Assembly (NCBI GenBank): GCA_030432615.1
Contig: JAUIGT010000003.1
Coordinates: 1-34,645 of the forward strand
Direction of reading: 5' to 3'
Length of the DNA: 34,645 nucleotides
From: Verrucomicrobiia bacterium
GTDB taxonomy: Bacteria; Verrucomicrobiota; Verrucomicrobiia; Verrucomicrobiales; DEV007
Positions 1 to 9,111 of the stretch are shown piece by piece. A program made the position numbers and the translations under genes. The notes below the pieces were generated by a model. It was not told where the DNA came from. It made no database searches and was given only the letters and a program-made list of their open reading frames with translations. Every line of letters begins with the position of its first letter. The stretch's first letter is position 1.

Positions 1-2
1 TC

Positions 3-212
3 GGACGAGCCGATGCTCCGGCCTTCGGCACTGATACCCGGTTTCGCTTGACCTCTTGGGGCGCGGAGGATTTGGCAGAAGCGATTGACGGGGATGGCAC
101 ATTTTCGAGGAAAGTGCGTGTTTTCACCAGAACCGAACAGCGTCCGACGGTGCGATTCCGTCTTGCAGTTCTCCCCTCGCCCATCCTTCGCGGACTCCCT
201 ACTTCGAACTGA
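3..212 (+). CDS. Possible C-terminal end of an unidentified gene, cut by the left edge
   Basis: An open frame enters from the left edge in frame 3 and stops with TGA at 210-212, giving 69 residues with no start inside the window. The peptide reads like a folded protein tail: it contains TDTRFRLTSWGAEDL and later RKVRVFTRTEQRPTVRFRL, with alternating charged and hydrophobic residues that suggest beta strands. I do not recognise the family. Third-position GC is lower than in the neighbouring genes and other frames are also open for short stretches, so it may be chance. The rest of the stretch up to 361 contains no convincing gene, only a short hairpin at 307-321 without a T-run. Confidence 0.3.
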   Translation, partial: GRADAPAFGTDTRFRLTSWGAEDLAEAIDGDGTFSRKVRVFTRTEQRPTVRFRLAVLPSPILRGLPTSN

Positions 213-361
213 CGCAGTTCTCCCTGAAGTTCCGGACGAGTTCCATTGTTTCGGCGAACTCTTCGTTCCCTTCCCTAACGAACCGATCGAGGAAGACGCG
301 ACAGCCCCGACAAAAGGTCGGTCTCTTCTCCAGTTTACCGGCAATGGTTACCGCCCCCCCT

Positions 362-1645
362 TCAGGCGGACTCCAGCCCCCGCATCGTGCCGGTGCTGGT
401 GGCAAAGGTATCCGCCTCGACGCCCAGGCGCTGCAGCACGCTGACGAACAGGTTGGGCAGCGGGTAATCGTGATTTCCTCCCAGCGAAAGATGCTGGGCA
501 TGCCGGAAGCCTCCGCCCGCGATGAGGACGGGAAGGTGATTGTTGGTGTGGGCATTGGCGTTGCCCATGCAGGTCCCGTAGATGACCGAGGTCTGGTCGA
601 GCAGGCTGGTCCCTCCCGGCCGGGAAGCGTCCAGGCCGTCCAGGAGCCTGGCGAGTTCGCGGAACTGGGCGCTCTCGATCAGGCTGAGTTGCTCGAGCTT
701 CTCCTTCTGGTTGCCGTGATGGGTCAGCGGGTGGGTGCCGGTGTCGACGCCGGGGATGTTCGGCTTCGCCGTGTTCTGGTGGATGTAGATCGAGATCAAC
801 CGGGTGGAGTCGGTTTCCAAGGCCAGCCGGGTGAGATCATACATGATGCGGGTGCGCTCGATCAGGGCACCGGGATCCTTGTAGTCCTTCGGCATGGGGA
901 AATCGACGGAGGTCTTGGGCTTCTTCTCCCATTCCTCGCCCTTGAGAAGTCGCCCCTCCAGTTCGCGCACCCCGGTGAAGAACTGATCGAGCCTGTCCCG
1001 GTCCGCCGCATCGACACTCTTCTGCAACTGCCTGGCGCGATCTCCCACGGAATCGAGAATGCTTCGTCCCTGGCGGAGCTTGGCCACCTGGGCCTCGACC
1101 TCGGCCTCGGAGCCCTGGACGAACAACTTGCGGAACAGGCCCGAGGGCGAGTCCTCACCGGGAATCTGGACCCCGGACTGGGTGTAGGAAAGGCTCTGCT
1201 TCGTTCCCACCGCAAGCGAGAGCGAAGGGAAGCGGGTCAGGTGCCCGATCCGGTCGGCGGCATACTGGTCGACCGAGATGGTGTTGCGGAATCCGCCGCG
1301 ACCGGGGTGCGGCGCGGCGGTGAGGAAACATTTCTCCGCGCTGTGTCCGCCATCGACCTCGGGATGCGAGACGCCGGAGAAAACGGTCATCTGCTCGCGA
1401 TGAGCGTCGAGGAGTTCCAGGTAGCGCGAAGCCTCGTAGTCTTTCCCCTCCCCCTGGGGAAAGAAATACTGCGGCAGGATTCCCTGGTTTGTCTCGATCG
1501 CGACGAGACGCTGGACCTTGGACGATTCGCCGGCGCGGGCGCGCAGCGGGATCATCGAATCGAGCAAGGGAAGAGCGAGACCGACGCCGAGCCCCCGGAG
1601 GACGGTGCGGCGGTCGAGTGGCTGGCGGGCAATGTGGGGACTCAT
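362..1645 (-). CDS. DUF1552 family exported protein
   Basis: The 427-residue protein begins with an arginine pair followed by a hydrophobic stretch (RRTVLRGLGVGLALPLLDSM, about residues 13-32). This resembles a Tat or Tat-like export signal. The body matches what I know of DUF1552, a family of unknown biochemical function found with DUF1592-type proteins in Planctomycetes, Verrucomicrobia and Myxococcota. Visible features include a region rich in His and Asn near HTNNHLPVLIAGGG, and SLGGNHDYPLPNLFVSVLQ near the end. The ATG lies only two bases after the stop of the upstream minus-strand gene (DUF1592 type), so the two are almost certainly cotranscribed and translationally linked. No Shine-Dalgarno is seen, which fits coupling. 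A joint role in an envelope complex is inferred only from the pairing. Confidence 0.88.
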   Translation of the reverse strand: MSPHIARQPLDRRTVLRGLGVGLALPLLDSMIPLRARAGESSKVQRLVAIETNQGILPQYFFPQGEGKDYEASRYLELLDAHREQMTVFSGVSHPEVDGGHSAEKCFLTAAPHPGRGGFRNTISVDQYAADRIGHLTRFPSLSLAVGTKQSLSYTQSGVQIPGEDSPSGLFRKLFVQGSEAEVEAQVAKLRQGRSILDSVGDRARQLQKSVDAADRDRLDQFFTGVRELEGRLLKGEEWEKKPKTSVDFPMPKDYKDPGALIERTRIMYDLTRLALETDSTRLISIYIHQNTAKPNIPGVDTGTHPLTHHGNQKEKLEQLSLIESAQFRELARLLDGLDASRPGGTSLLDQTSVIYGTCMGNANAHTNNHLPVLIAGGGFRHAQHLSLGGNHDYPLPNLFVSVLQRLGVEADTFATSTGTMRGLESA

Positions 1646-1647
1646 GG

Positions 1648-4188
1648 TTACTTGGAGCGGAAGGTTTCGGAGAGAACGACGTGCTCGAGAAGGTCGCGGA
1701 CGGGAAAGCCATCGGCCTCGGTGGCGTCGAGGATCGACTCGATCACGGACCGGTCGGCGAAGGTGGGTGTCGCACCGGTGGAGAAAGTGAGGAAACGCTC
1801 CACCAGGTTGCGGGCGAGTTGGCGCTCCTGCTCAAGGAGATGGGTGCGGAAATCGGCGATTCCCTCGAAGGCGAATCCGTCCTTCGTCACCCCGGAGGAA
1901 TCGACCGGGAGTCCACGCTTGTAGCGGACATCGCGCCCGGCCACCTGGAGACCGACCGTTTCCCCCTCTCCGAAGGATCGGTAGTGGTCGCGCCATTTGC
2001 CCATCACATCGAAGCTCTCCAGGGCGAAGCCGGGAGGATCGATCACGGCATGACAAGCGGCGCAGGATTCGCTTCGGCTGTGCAGTGCCAGGAGTTCCCG
2101 GACCGTCCTGGCCCCCTGGGTGTCGGGCTCGATCGCACCGGCGTCGGGTGGCGGGGCGGAGGCGGGCGTGCCGAGGATTCGCTCCATCACCCAGGCACCC
2201 CGAATCACGGGGGAAGAGGTCAGCCCGTTGGCGGTGACCTTGAGAACGCTCGACTGGGTCAGGAACCCACCCCGCACCGAATCCTCGGGCAGGTCGACCC
2301 TCCGGATCCCGCGTCCTTCGACACCCTCGATCCCGTAGAGCCTCGCGAGCCGTTCGTTGATCATGACGAAGTCGGCATCGACCACCGTGCGCGTGGGCAG
2401 GTTCCGCCGCAGCATCTCCGCGAAGGTCTCCTCGGTTTCCGCGACGGCGGACTCGACGAGATGGGTGTCGCAGAAGTATTCCGGAAACAGGTAGCGGTCG
2501 GGAGTGGTCTCGTTGACCTCGCGAAGATCGAGCCACTGGCCGGTGAAGTCCGCAACGAAGCGCTCCGCTCTCGGATCCTCCAGGAGACGGGAGAACTCCG
2601 AGCGCAAGCCATCGTCGGTGAGCAGCTGGCCGCTCGCCGCCACATCGAGCAAGGCGGAATCGGGCATCGACCGCCACATCAGGTAGGAAAGCCGCGATGC
2701 CAGGGCAAAGGGGTCGAGTATCCCGGGTGACTCGCGGAAATAGAGGAAGTCGGGAGAGCAGAGCGCGGCCTTGAAGGCCGGACGCATCGCGTCCTGGAAG
2801 CAGGCCCGGTTCTCAATTTCGGCCAGCGCGAAGGCGAGACACCGCTGCACTTCCGACTCGGGCGGAGGACGGCGGTAGGCCCGCTCGAGGAAGTCGCGGA
2901 GGAGTCGTTCCGCATCCTCGGCGGGAGACTCGGAGACAACCATGAACAGTTCCGGCGGCAGCTGGAAAGTTTCGCGCAGCCCGAACTTGTTGGCGGTGAG
3001 GTCGGGAAGGTTGAGCGGTTGTGGCGGCTTCAGTCCGCTCTCCTCCGTCCACGGTGCCGTCGGGAGATCGCCGAAGAGACGGCGAGAGCTCTCCGGCGGC
3101 CACTCGCCCTCGACGCAGTCGGGATTCGCGAAGGGCCCCTCGATCTCGAACCAGTCGATCCCGATGCCATCCCGCTTCAGGGGACCGGTCGGATCCTTCT
3201 TTCGGTTCGGGAAATTGAAATCGTCCAGCGTGGCGCAGAAGAAGTCGAGGTTCTCGTCCTGGTGCTGCCAGGCCACGAACTCGACGATGCCCCCCTCGGG
3301 ACCTCTCGGGACATCGAATTCCCCGAGAACCCGCTTCGCCGAGGTGTTGATCAAGGCGACATGCCCCCGCTTCGGGTCGGACAATTCGCCATGGTCGTAG
3401 TGAACTGCAGCCGCCCGCACCCGGAAACGATACCAGCCCGGGATCTGCGGCGAGGTATTGCGGATGTGATAGGTATCCTGCGCGCTGTTGGGCTGGCGGA
3501 AGAAGATCGTCCAGTCGCCGACCGGCCGGATGTCCCCGACACCCTTCCCGGCGAATTCCCCTTTCCCCAGATAGCGGGGTTCCTGCGAGAACCAGGTCCT
3601 CACCTTCTCGGTCTCGTGCGGGGGACGCAGCTGCATCGCTCCGTCGATCGCGACCTCGGCAGCTTCCAGGTAGCGCGCCAATTGGACATAGGAGAGTTCC
3701 TGCGCCTTGGCGACATTGTCGAAGCCCTCGACCGACGGATCGGGCGGCAACATCGCCTTCAGTTCCAACCACGGGGCGGCAAGCAGATCGCGCAGCGTCG
3801 TCTCGTATTCGGTCGGGTTGAGGCGACGACCACCGGTGCGCCCCCTTTCCGCGTAGCGCTTTCTCCATTCGTCCTCAAGTGCCCCGGCGGTGTTGTCACC
3901 AAACACGGCCAGTGCTTTCTCGCCGGGCCTTGACTCCCCCTCGGGCGGCATTTCACCGGAGACCGCCCGGTCATGCACCTTCGCCCAGATCGCGAGATTG
4001 TGCGGATCGCTGGGATCGAACTCGAGTTCGAGCAGGTTCAGTCCGCCTTCCGTCGTGAGATCGTCGTGGCACTCGTAGCAGTGTGTCTCGAGAAACCGAT
4101 GAACCGGCTCCACCAGTTCCCCTCTCGCGCTGGCGACCCACGCCAGCAGGCCCAGAACAGGAAGGATCTGTAGAATCAATCGCATCAT
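1648..4188 (-). CDS. DUF1592/DUF1588/DUF1587/DUF1585/DUF1595 exported protein with two c-type heme motifs
   Basis: The protein has 846 residues. A hydrophobic signal (MMRLILQILPVLGLLAWVAS) is followed at once by a first CxxCH heme motif (Cys37, Cys40, His41) in a planctomycete-cytochrome-like domain. Next come LNPTEYETTLRDLLA (DUF1587-like), a beta-rich insertion at roughly residues 200-350 that resembles a carbohydrate-binding fold, RLSYLMWRSMPDSALL (DUF1592/1595-like) and FVMINERLARLYGI (DUF1588-like). A second CxxCH (about Cys709, Cys712, His713) precedes VIDPPGFALESFD, and a DUF1585-like tail ends the chain. The order matches the usual family layout. Biochemical function is unknown; covalent heme and periplasmic electron transfer are inferred from the two motifs. 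It is the first gene of an operon with the DUF1552 gene. The start could be either of two adjacent ATGs (4188 or 4185). Confidence 0.9.
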   Translation of the reverse strand: MMRLILQILPVLGLLAWVASARGELVEPVHRFLETHCYECHDDLTTEGGLNLLELEFDPSDPHNLAIWAKVHDRAVSGEMPPEGESRPGEKALAVFGDNTAGALEDEWRKRYAERGRTGGRRLNPTEYETTLRDLLAAPWLELKAMLPPDPSVEGFDNVAKAQELSYVQLARYLEAAEVAIDGAMQLRPPHETEKVRTWFSQEPRYLGKGEFAGKGVGDIRPVGDWTIFFRQPNSAQDTYHIRNTSPQIPGWYRFRVRAAAVHYDHGELSDPKRGHVALINTSAKRVLGEFDVPRGPEGGIVEFVAWQHQDENLDFFCATLDDFNFPNRKKDPTGPLKRDGIGIDWFEIEGPFANPDCVEGEWPPESSRRLFGDLPTAPWTEESGLKPPQPLNLPDLTANKFGLRETFQLPPELFMVVSESPAEDAERLLRDFLERAYRRPPPESEVQRCLAFALAEIENRACFQDAMRPAFKAALCSPDFLYFRESPGILDPFALASRLSYLMWRSMPDSALLDVAASGQLLTDDGLRSEFSRLLEDPRAERFVADFTGQWLDLREVNETTPDRYLFPEYFCDTHLVESAVAETEETFAEMLRRNLPTRTVVDADFVMINERLARLYGIEGVEGRGIRRVDLPEDSVRGGFLTQSSVLKVTANGLTSSPVIRGAWVMERILGTPASAPPPDAGAIEPDTQGARTVRELLALHSRSESCAACHAVIDPPGFALESFDVMGKWRDHYRSFGEGETVGLQVAGRDVRYKRGLPVDSSGVTKDGFAFEGIADFRTHLLEQERQLARNLVERFLTFSTGATPTFADRSVIESILDATEADGFPVRDLLEHVVLSETFRSK

Positions 4189-4610
4189 GGGGAAATAGCG
4201 TCAGCTTCCCAAGTTTGCCAAAAAAATGCGCGTCCTGCGCAACCACATCATCCCTGCATTCCTGGCGAATTCCAGGCATGGGGCGAACGATTGGCGGCGG
4301 CGAAAGCGTGGAGCCGATCCCTCTGCGGTGACCGGCTGCGCACCTCCTCGTCGTCCCGGTGGACCGACTCGAGCCGCGCCGTCTCATCTTCGGCAATCGA
4401 ATCGTCGCGGACCCTGCTGCAGGGTTCGGGGAGTTCGCGCGGGTTCATGACGATTCCAGCTTCAACCGGAGGGAGATGCATTTGGGGAGGGGTTCGTGGA
4501 TCCGGTTCGTCGTTCGTCCTTCGGCTGACGACCGAGTCCGACTTTCCGAGGCGCCGGGCGAGGCTGCGATTCGTGGATTCTCCGGATCCCGTTCCGAACC
4601 AAGAGCGAGG
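4189..4610. other. Intergenic stretch without a supported gene
   Basis: These 422 bases separate two minus-strand genes. I see no protein-coding frame with recognisable content. The part nearest the DUF1592 gene holds a small hairpin with an A/T run (described separately) and an imperfect inverted repeat, CCTGG at 4261-4265 and CCAGG at 4272-4276 around CGAATT. Promoter elements for the downstream operon should lie here, but no clear -35/-10 pair stands out. Confidence 0.5.
4220..4241 (-). terminator. Possible intrinsic terminator or attenuator upstream of the DUF1592 operon
   Basis: Read on the minus strand, TGCGC, the five-base loop AGGAC and GCGCA form a 5-bp stem followed directly by seven T residues. 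It would end transcripts arriving from the large hydrolase gene that stops at 4611. It lies only about 30 bases before the DUF1592 start, so it could instead act as an attenuator of that operon. The stem is short, so efficiency is doubtful. Confidence 0.4.
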
Positions 4611-7600
4611 CTACTCGCCGGAATCCTTCCCGGTCAGGAGCAGGCGGAGAAAGGTGTCGTCCCGATAGCGATCGCCCGGTGAATCGCCCTGGCGAAGGGC
4701 GACCATGCCGAGCGAGGGAACGACATACAAGCGGCACTTGCCGGCCCCGAGGGCGGCGAACAGATCCGTGTAGCCATCGTGGTAGATCCATCCTCCCACG
4801 GCCCCGTCCGGCGCCGACTGGAGCGGATGCGATCCATGCCCGTCGGGATGGTTCAGCCACAGGGCCAACCCGTGCCCGGGGTTGGTCTCGCTGGGCCGGA
4901 TCAACTCGTCCAACAGATCCTTGGCGACGATCTGTTTCCCTTGCCACTCGCCTCCCTGGAGCAGCCATTGGCCGAACCGGCTCCAATCGCGGGCGGTGAG
5001 ATGCGCCCCGTTGGGAATGTGGGGATTTCCCGAATCGTCGTGCACCCATTCCCCGGTTCCGACGCCGATCGGATCGAGAATGCGCTCTTTCAGGTAGTCC
5101 AAAGGCGTCTGTTTCCGGGGAGCGAGCTTTCGCTTCATGATTTCACCGAGGACGTAGTAGCAGCTGGGGCCATACTGGAAGAACTCCCCCGGTTCACGGA
5201 CAGCCGCGACACCGATGGAGTGCCGATAGAGGTCGGGAGCCAGGGTCGGCCGATCATCACCCTGGAGATTCCGGACATCCTGCACCAGGCCGGCGTTGAG
5301 GCTGAGCAGGTGGCGCAGGGTGATCCGGCTCTTGCGGGGATGATTCTTCCATTCCGGGAGCGTTCTCGTTGCGGGTTCGTCGAAGGATTCGATCAGTCCG
5401 TCTTCGATCATCGCCGCGATGACCGGTCCCCAGAATCCCTTGGTGGCGCTGTGAAGATGGGTCGCGGTTTCCGGGCCGAAACCTTCCTCGTAGCGCTCGA
5501 ATGCGACCTTCCCGTCGATCATGACGAGGACGGCGCGGCCGCCGTTTCGGGCCGAGTAGTCCGCGGCGAGGTCCCCGTGCACGTCCGGCGCGCTTCTCTC
5601 CTCGGCAGCCGATGGGGCCGAATCACGGTCCCCCGAACCCGGCGAATCGGGCATCGCCCCGACCGGCGACCGGTGGGCGGGACCGGCGTCGAGGATCTCG
5701 TCGATGATCGCCTTGGCTTCGTAGTAGACACGGTGGGCGTCATTGTAGCGACGACCGTCATCGCCCAGTTTCCACTTCCGCGCATAGGGCAGGAGAACGC
5801 CGGCCACGTTCCGTTCCAAATCCAGGAAGGGCATGCAACCGAATCCGCCGCCGGAAGTGATGGCGGTCGTCCGGCCGGTATCCGGATCGAAGTCCTCCAG
5901 CCAGCAACCGATGCCGTAGGGCGCGCTCGCCAGCGCCGGATCGACAGCGTGGAGTCCCTCGTAGGCATGGCGCAGAATGGGAACGTCGCCACTCTGGTTC
6001 GCCAGCATGGTGGCCACCGCCTCCTCCGACAGGATCCTCCGGCCCTGGTAGACGCCTCGGTTGAGCAACATGGTCAGGTATTTGCCGTAGTCGTCGACGC
6101 AGGTCCGCACGGCGCCCGCCACGTTCGGATTCTCCGTGGGACCAAGCCCGAAGTAGTCGGTGCTGTCCATCCCCAGCGGGTCGCCGATCGTTTCCCGGAA
6201 GAGATCGGCCCAGGGTTTGCCGGTGGTGATTTCACAGATGCGGCCCGCGGCCTGCATCCCGATCCCTCCGTAGTAGAGCGCCGTGCCCGGGTCGGCGACC
6301 AGCTCGCAGTCGGCGATCCTGTGGACCGCTTCCTCCATGGTCAACGAGGTGTTGTAGAGGTGGTCGCGGACGTTGCCCTTGAGGCCATGCGTGTGGGAAA
6401 ACATCTGGCGAATGGTGATGTCGGCCTTCTTCCCCGTGAAAGAGGGAAGGTAGCGGGAAGCGGGATCATCGAGGCTGATCCTGCCGGCATCGACGAGGGC
6501 CATGACGACTCCGCCGGAGATCCATTTCGAGGACGAGGCGACCGGAACGACCTTGTCGGGAGTGAAGCTCCCGTAGGCGCCGCGGTGGATCACGCGATCC
6601 CCCTGGATCAGGATGAAGGCGCACCCGCCCTCGAGGCGCGGCGCGGCGTCCTCGAGAAAACGGTCCAGGCGGCTGAAATCGTATCCCTCACCGACCGGAG
6701 CAGCCTGCTCTCCCCGTTGGCCGGCGGAGTCCGGGGACATCGCGTTCTCCTTGCTCTCGAGACGGACACGCCCCTGGTCCTCCTCCGGGATCGGCCAGGA
6801 CCGAAGGCGCTGGCGAGCCTGTGAATCGGCCTCGAGGTGTGCTTTCCAAAAGGCGGTGGTCGCCTCCCGGACGAACGCGGCCGGCGCCGGATCGATGTCC
6901 TCACCCGTGCACAGGCCCGCGAAGTCGCCCCCCATGCCTTCGACCCAGAGCAGGTACTTGTCGCCGGGCCGGGCGAAGCGGTAGGGCTCGGTGCGCCACT
7001 CGGCCGGATTCGACGTCCTCCGGCTGGGCGTCCCGGAACCCGTCGCCACCAGCATGGGCTTGTCGATTTCTTCCCACGAGGTCTCGTCCAGCTCCTGACC
7101 ACGTCCCTGGGGAGAGAGCAACAGCGCCGCATCCACCCGCGGATCCAGGAAATCCTCCGTTTCGTTTCCCGGTCCGAAGCCCGCTCCTTTCATTCCCACC
7201 AGGGCCCCGGCGGCGTAGGAGCCGATGAAGTGACCGCCCACCCCGATCCGCGTGGCATCCATCTTCGACACGAGTCCGGAAGCCTTGCGCCCGATTTCTT
7301 CCAGGGAATCGATCAGGAAACTCAGGTCGCGAGCGCGCTCCCTCCAGTCTTCGCCCATCCGCCTGGTGTCGGCATGATCGGCCTGAATCACCACGTATCC
7401 GCTGGCGGCCCAGTCTTCCACCAACGGCCGGAAATCGGTTCGGCTGCGCCGCACGGCGTGGGCGAACAGGATCACGGGAAACGCACCCTCCGCATCGGGC
7501 CCGGTGATGCGGAGCGCCAGGTCCTTGTCTCGTTTCGCATCGTGGAGCACCAGTTCCTCGATGACCGTGACGGGAAGCCGTCCACTCCCTGGCGGACGGG

Positions 7601-8897
7601 CGACCTCGGTGCCGCCACCGCCTTCCGGCATGGCTGGCCCAGTCTCGCCGGCTGGACGCTGGCCGGCTCGTTCCAGAACGGGACGCAGTTCTTCCCCGGT
7701 GAGCCTGCCATCGCTGTCGCGGTCGATCCGGTCGAACATTCCCTTGAGTCGCGCGGGCGCTTCCTCGCGGGAAAGTGCGCCATCGTCGTCTTGATCGAAC
7801 AAGGCCAACAACCGCCCGACCCGGTCCTCCGCCGGCGATGCCGGTGGCGTATCCATCTTCTCCGAGATGGCGGGCGACTCCGGACCCGCGTCCTTCGCCA
7901 CTTTCTCCAGCTTCTGCTCCTGCGCGCACTCCCCAACCGTTTCCGTCTCCAGGGTCCCGGCCCGCAGCCACTCCCCGGCCTTCGGGTCGTCCTTGAGGTA
8001 GGCATCGAGAAAGGCGGTGGTCGCCTGCTGGATCCAGAGGTGATGCCGGGGATCGCGTTCCCGGGCGGGATAGAACGGGACCGAATCGGTGAAGGCGTTG
8101 TGCTCGGCATCCCGGATCTCCACCAGGTATTTGTCCCCGGGCGGAAGACCGTCGAAGGGAATCCGCGTCCGGTTGGGAATCTCCCGGGCCTCGGGAGACC
8201 AGTTGAAGTCCCGCGAGCCGGTCACCATCAAAGTGGGAACCTCGATGTGTGCCCACGAGCCTTCGTGCAGCGGGCTGTTGCGCTGGATCCCCGGCTGCGG
8301 TGAGAGGGCGAGCGCGCACTTGAATCGTGGATCGAGAAAGGTCGCATCCCCCTTTTCCGGAAGATCGATGCGGAGGCCGACCATGGCCAGGGCCGTGCTG
8401 GATCCGGCGCACTGTCCCGCCACCGCCACCTGGTCCGGTGCGATCCGGCCTTCCAGCAGCTCGCTGCCGGGATCGTCGCTCAGCACCTTGTCGAGGACGA
8501 AGCGGACGTCCTCCGGTCGGAGGTGAAAATTCCCGACGCCGCCCATGCCCCGAAGCCCTTGCCCATCGACGGCCTCCCGATCGCTGCCGGGGTGGGTCAG
8601 GAACACCGTGATATAGCCGTTCTCCGCCCAGTGGGTGCCGAGATAGGTGTATGCCTCGCGCGACTCCCCTCCGCCATGGGAAAAGACGATGACCGGGAAC
8701 GGCCCATCACCCCGATCCAAAGCGGGCGCGTAGATGCGGACGGGCACTTCGCGGCCTCGCGCTTCGTCCAGCCAGTCGAGATCCTTCGTCGCGACGGACG
8801 GCATCGGTCCGGTGGCCTCCTGCGCGGACAACCGGCCCATATTCAAGCCGAACACGAGCGAGCAGGACAGGACAAGGAAAGCTCGGAAGATCTTCAT
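4611..8897 (-). CDS. Exported five-module protein: two alpha/beta hydrolase domains around an EF-hand pair, then two beta-lactamase-like serine hydrolase domains
   Basis: The protein has 1428 residues from the ATG at 8897, chosen because MKIFRAFLVLSCSLVFGL begins a signal peptide; an in-frame GTG at 8951 only adds a polar lead. Module 1 (about 30-315) is a dienelactone-hydrolase or PAF-acetylhydrolase-like fold with elbow GQCAG (Cys163 as nucleophile), probable Asp230 and His265. Module 2 (about 365-405) is two EF-hands, DQDDDGALSREE and DRDSDGRLTGEE. Module 3 (about 440-700) repeats the fold of module 1 but reads GHFIG at the elbow (Phe557) and lacks the Asp and His. Module 4 (about 735-1070) has SxxK at Ser788-Lys791, with YGG where YxN is expected. 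Module 5 (about 1105-1425) has SxxK at Ser1150-Lys1153 and a YGP motif. Proline- and glycine-rich linkers join modules. Substrates are unknown; extracellular ester or amide hydrolysis is inferred. Confidence 0.85.
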   Translation of the reverse strand: MKIFRAFLVLSCSLVFGLNMGRLSAQEATGPMPSVATKDLDWLDEARGREVPVRIYAPALDRGDGPFPVIVFSHGGGESREAYTYLGTHWAENGYITVFLTHPGSDREAVDGQGLRGMGGVGNFHLRPEDVRFVLDKVLSDDPGSELLEGRIAPDQVAVAGQCAGSSTALAMVGLRIDLPEKGDATFLDPRFKCALALSPQPGIQRNSPLHEGSWAHIEVPTLMVTGSRDFNWSPEAREIPNRTRIPFDGLPPGDKYLVEIRDAEHNAFTDSVPFYPARERDPRHHLWIQQATTAFLDAYLKDDPKAGEWLRAGTLETETVGECAQEQKLEKVAKDAGPESPAISEKMDTPPASPAEDRVGRLLALFDQDDDGALSREEAPARLKGMFDRIDRDSDGRLTGEELRPVLERAGQRPAGETGPAMPEGGGGTEVARPPGSGRLPVTVIEELVLHDAKRDKDLALRITGPDAEGAFPVILFAHAVRRSRTDFRPLVEDWAASGYVVIQADHADTRRMGEDWRERARDLSFLIDSLEEIGRKASGLVSKMDATRIGVGGHFIGSYAAGALVGMKGAGFGPGNETEDFLDPRVDAALLLSPQGRGQELDETSWEEIDKPMLVATGSGTPSRRTSNPAEWRTEPYRFARPGDKYLLWVEGMGGDFAGLCTGEDIDPAPAAFVREATTAFWKAHLEADSQARQRLRSWPIPEEDQGRVRLESKENAMSPDSAGQRGEQAAPVGEGYDFSRLDRFLEDAAPRLEGGCAFILIQGDRVIHRGAYGSFTPDKVVPVASSSKWISGGVVMALVDAGRISLDDPASRYLPSFTGKKADITIRQMFSHTHGLKGNVRDHLYNTSLTMEEAVHRIADCELVADPGTALYYGGIGMQAAGRICEITTGKPWADLFRETIGDPLGMDSTDYFGLGPTENPNVAGAVRTCVDDYGKYLTMLLNRGVYQGRRILSEEAVATMLANQSGDVPILRHAYEGLHAVDPALASAPYGIGCWLEDFDPDTGRTTAITSGGGFGCMPFLDLERNVAGVLLPYARKWKLGDDGRRYNDAHRVYYEAKAIIDEILDAGPAHRSPVGAMPDSPGSGDRDSAPSAAEERSAPDVHGDLAADYSARNGGRAVLVMIDGKVAFERYEEGFGPETATHLHSATKGFWGPVIAAMIEDGLIESFDEPATRTLPEWKNHPRKSRITLRHLLSLNAGLVQDVRNLQGDDRPTLAPDLYRHSIGVAAVREPGEFFQYGPSCYYVLGEIMKRKLAPRKQTPLDYLKERILDPIGVGTGEWVHDDSGNPHIPNGAHLTARDWSRFGQWLLQGGEWQGKQIVAKDLLDELIRPSETNPGHGLALWLNHPDGHGSHPLQSAPDGAVGGWIYHDGYTDLFAALGAGKCRLYVVPSLGMVALRQGDSPGDRYRDDTFLRLLLTGKDSGE

Positions 8898-9051
8898 CAC
8901 GAGATATCCAACCCTGGAAACGCGTCGAGGTTGCCCTCGGGAGAGTTGCACAGGTTGTTAGATAGTTGGTTTCCGGTGCAGCGACCGCCGGAGGTCAGGG
9001 GCGAAGGTCGACCGCCCGGGGTGACGCAGGACTTTCCCCCATCCGCTGGAT

Positions 9052-9081
9052 GGAATTGGTTCCGCGGGAATTGATTCCGCG
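9052..9081 (+). repeat. Tandem 15-base repeat with palindromic core, upstream of the SGNH gene
   Basis: Two adjacent copies, GGAATTGGTTCCGCG (9052-9066) and GGAATTGATTCCGCG (9067-9081), differ at one base. The second carries the near-perfect palindrome GGAATTGATTCC. The block ends 30 bases before the start codon at 9112 and lies between divergent genes. A related single copy occurs at 22816-22832. The position fits an operator or promoter-associated element, but function is not shown. Confidence 0.55.
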
Positions 9082-9111
9082 GGTCGCGCCTGTCATGATC
9101 CCGGTCTCGCC

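Noticed and set aside
307-321. Short hairpin CCGAC/GTCGG with AAAAG loop after the DUF1552 stop
   Set aside because: The 5-bp stem is not followed by a T-run on either strand, so calling it a terminator is not justified.
199-361. Minus-strand frame beyond the DUF1552 stop encoding a Cys- and Glu-containing tail
   Set aside because: It has no start codon of its own in this stretch and is in a different frame from the DUF1552 gene. No frameshift signal was seen.
4248-4481. A 77-codon minus-strand frame in the 4189-4610 gap
   Set aside because: Its peptide is highly charged and repetitive in character, with no recognisable motif and no ribosome site. Several other frames of similar length are open in the same stretch.
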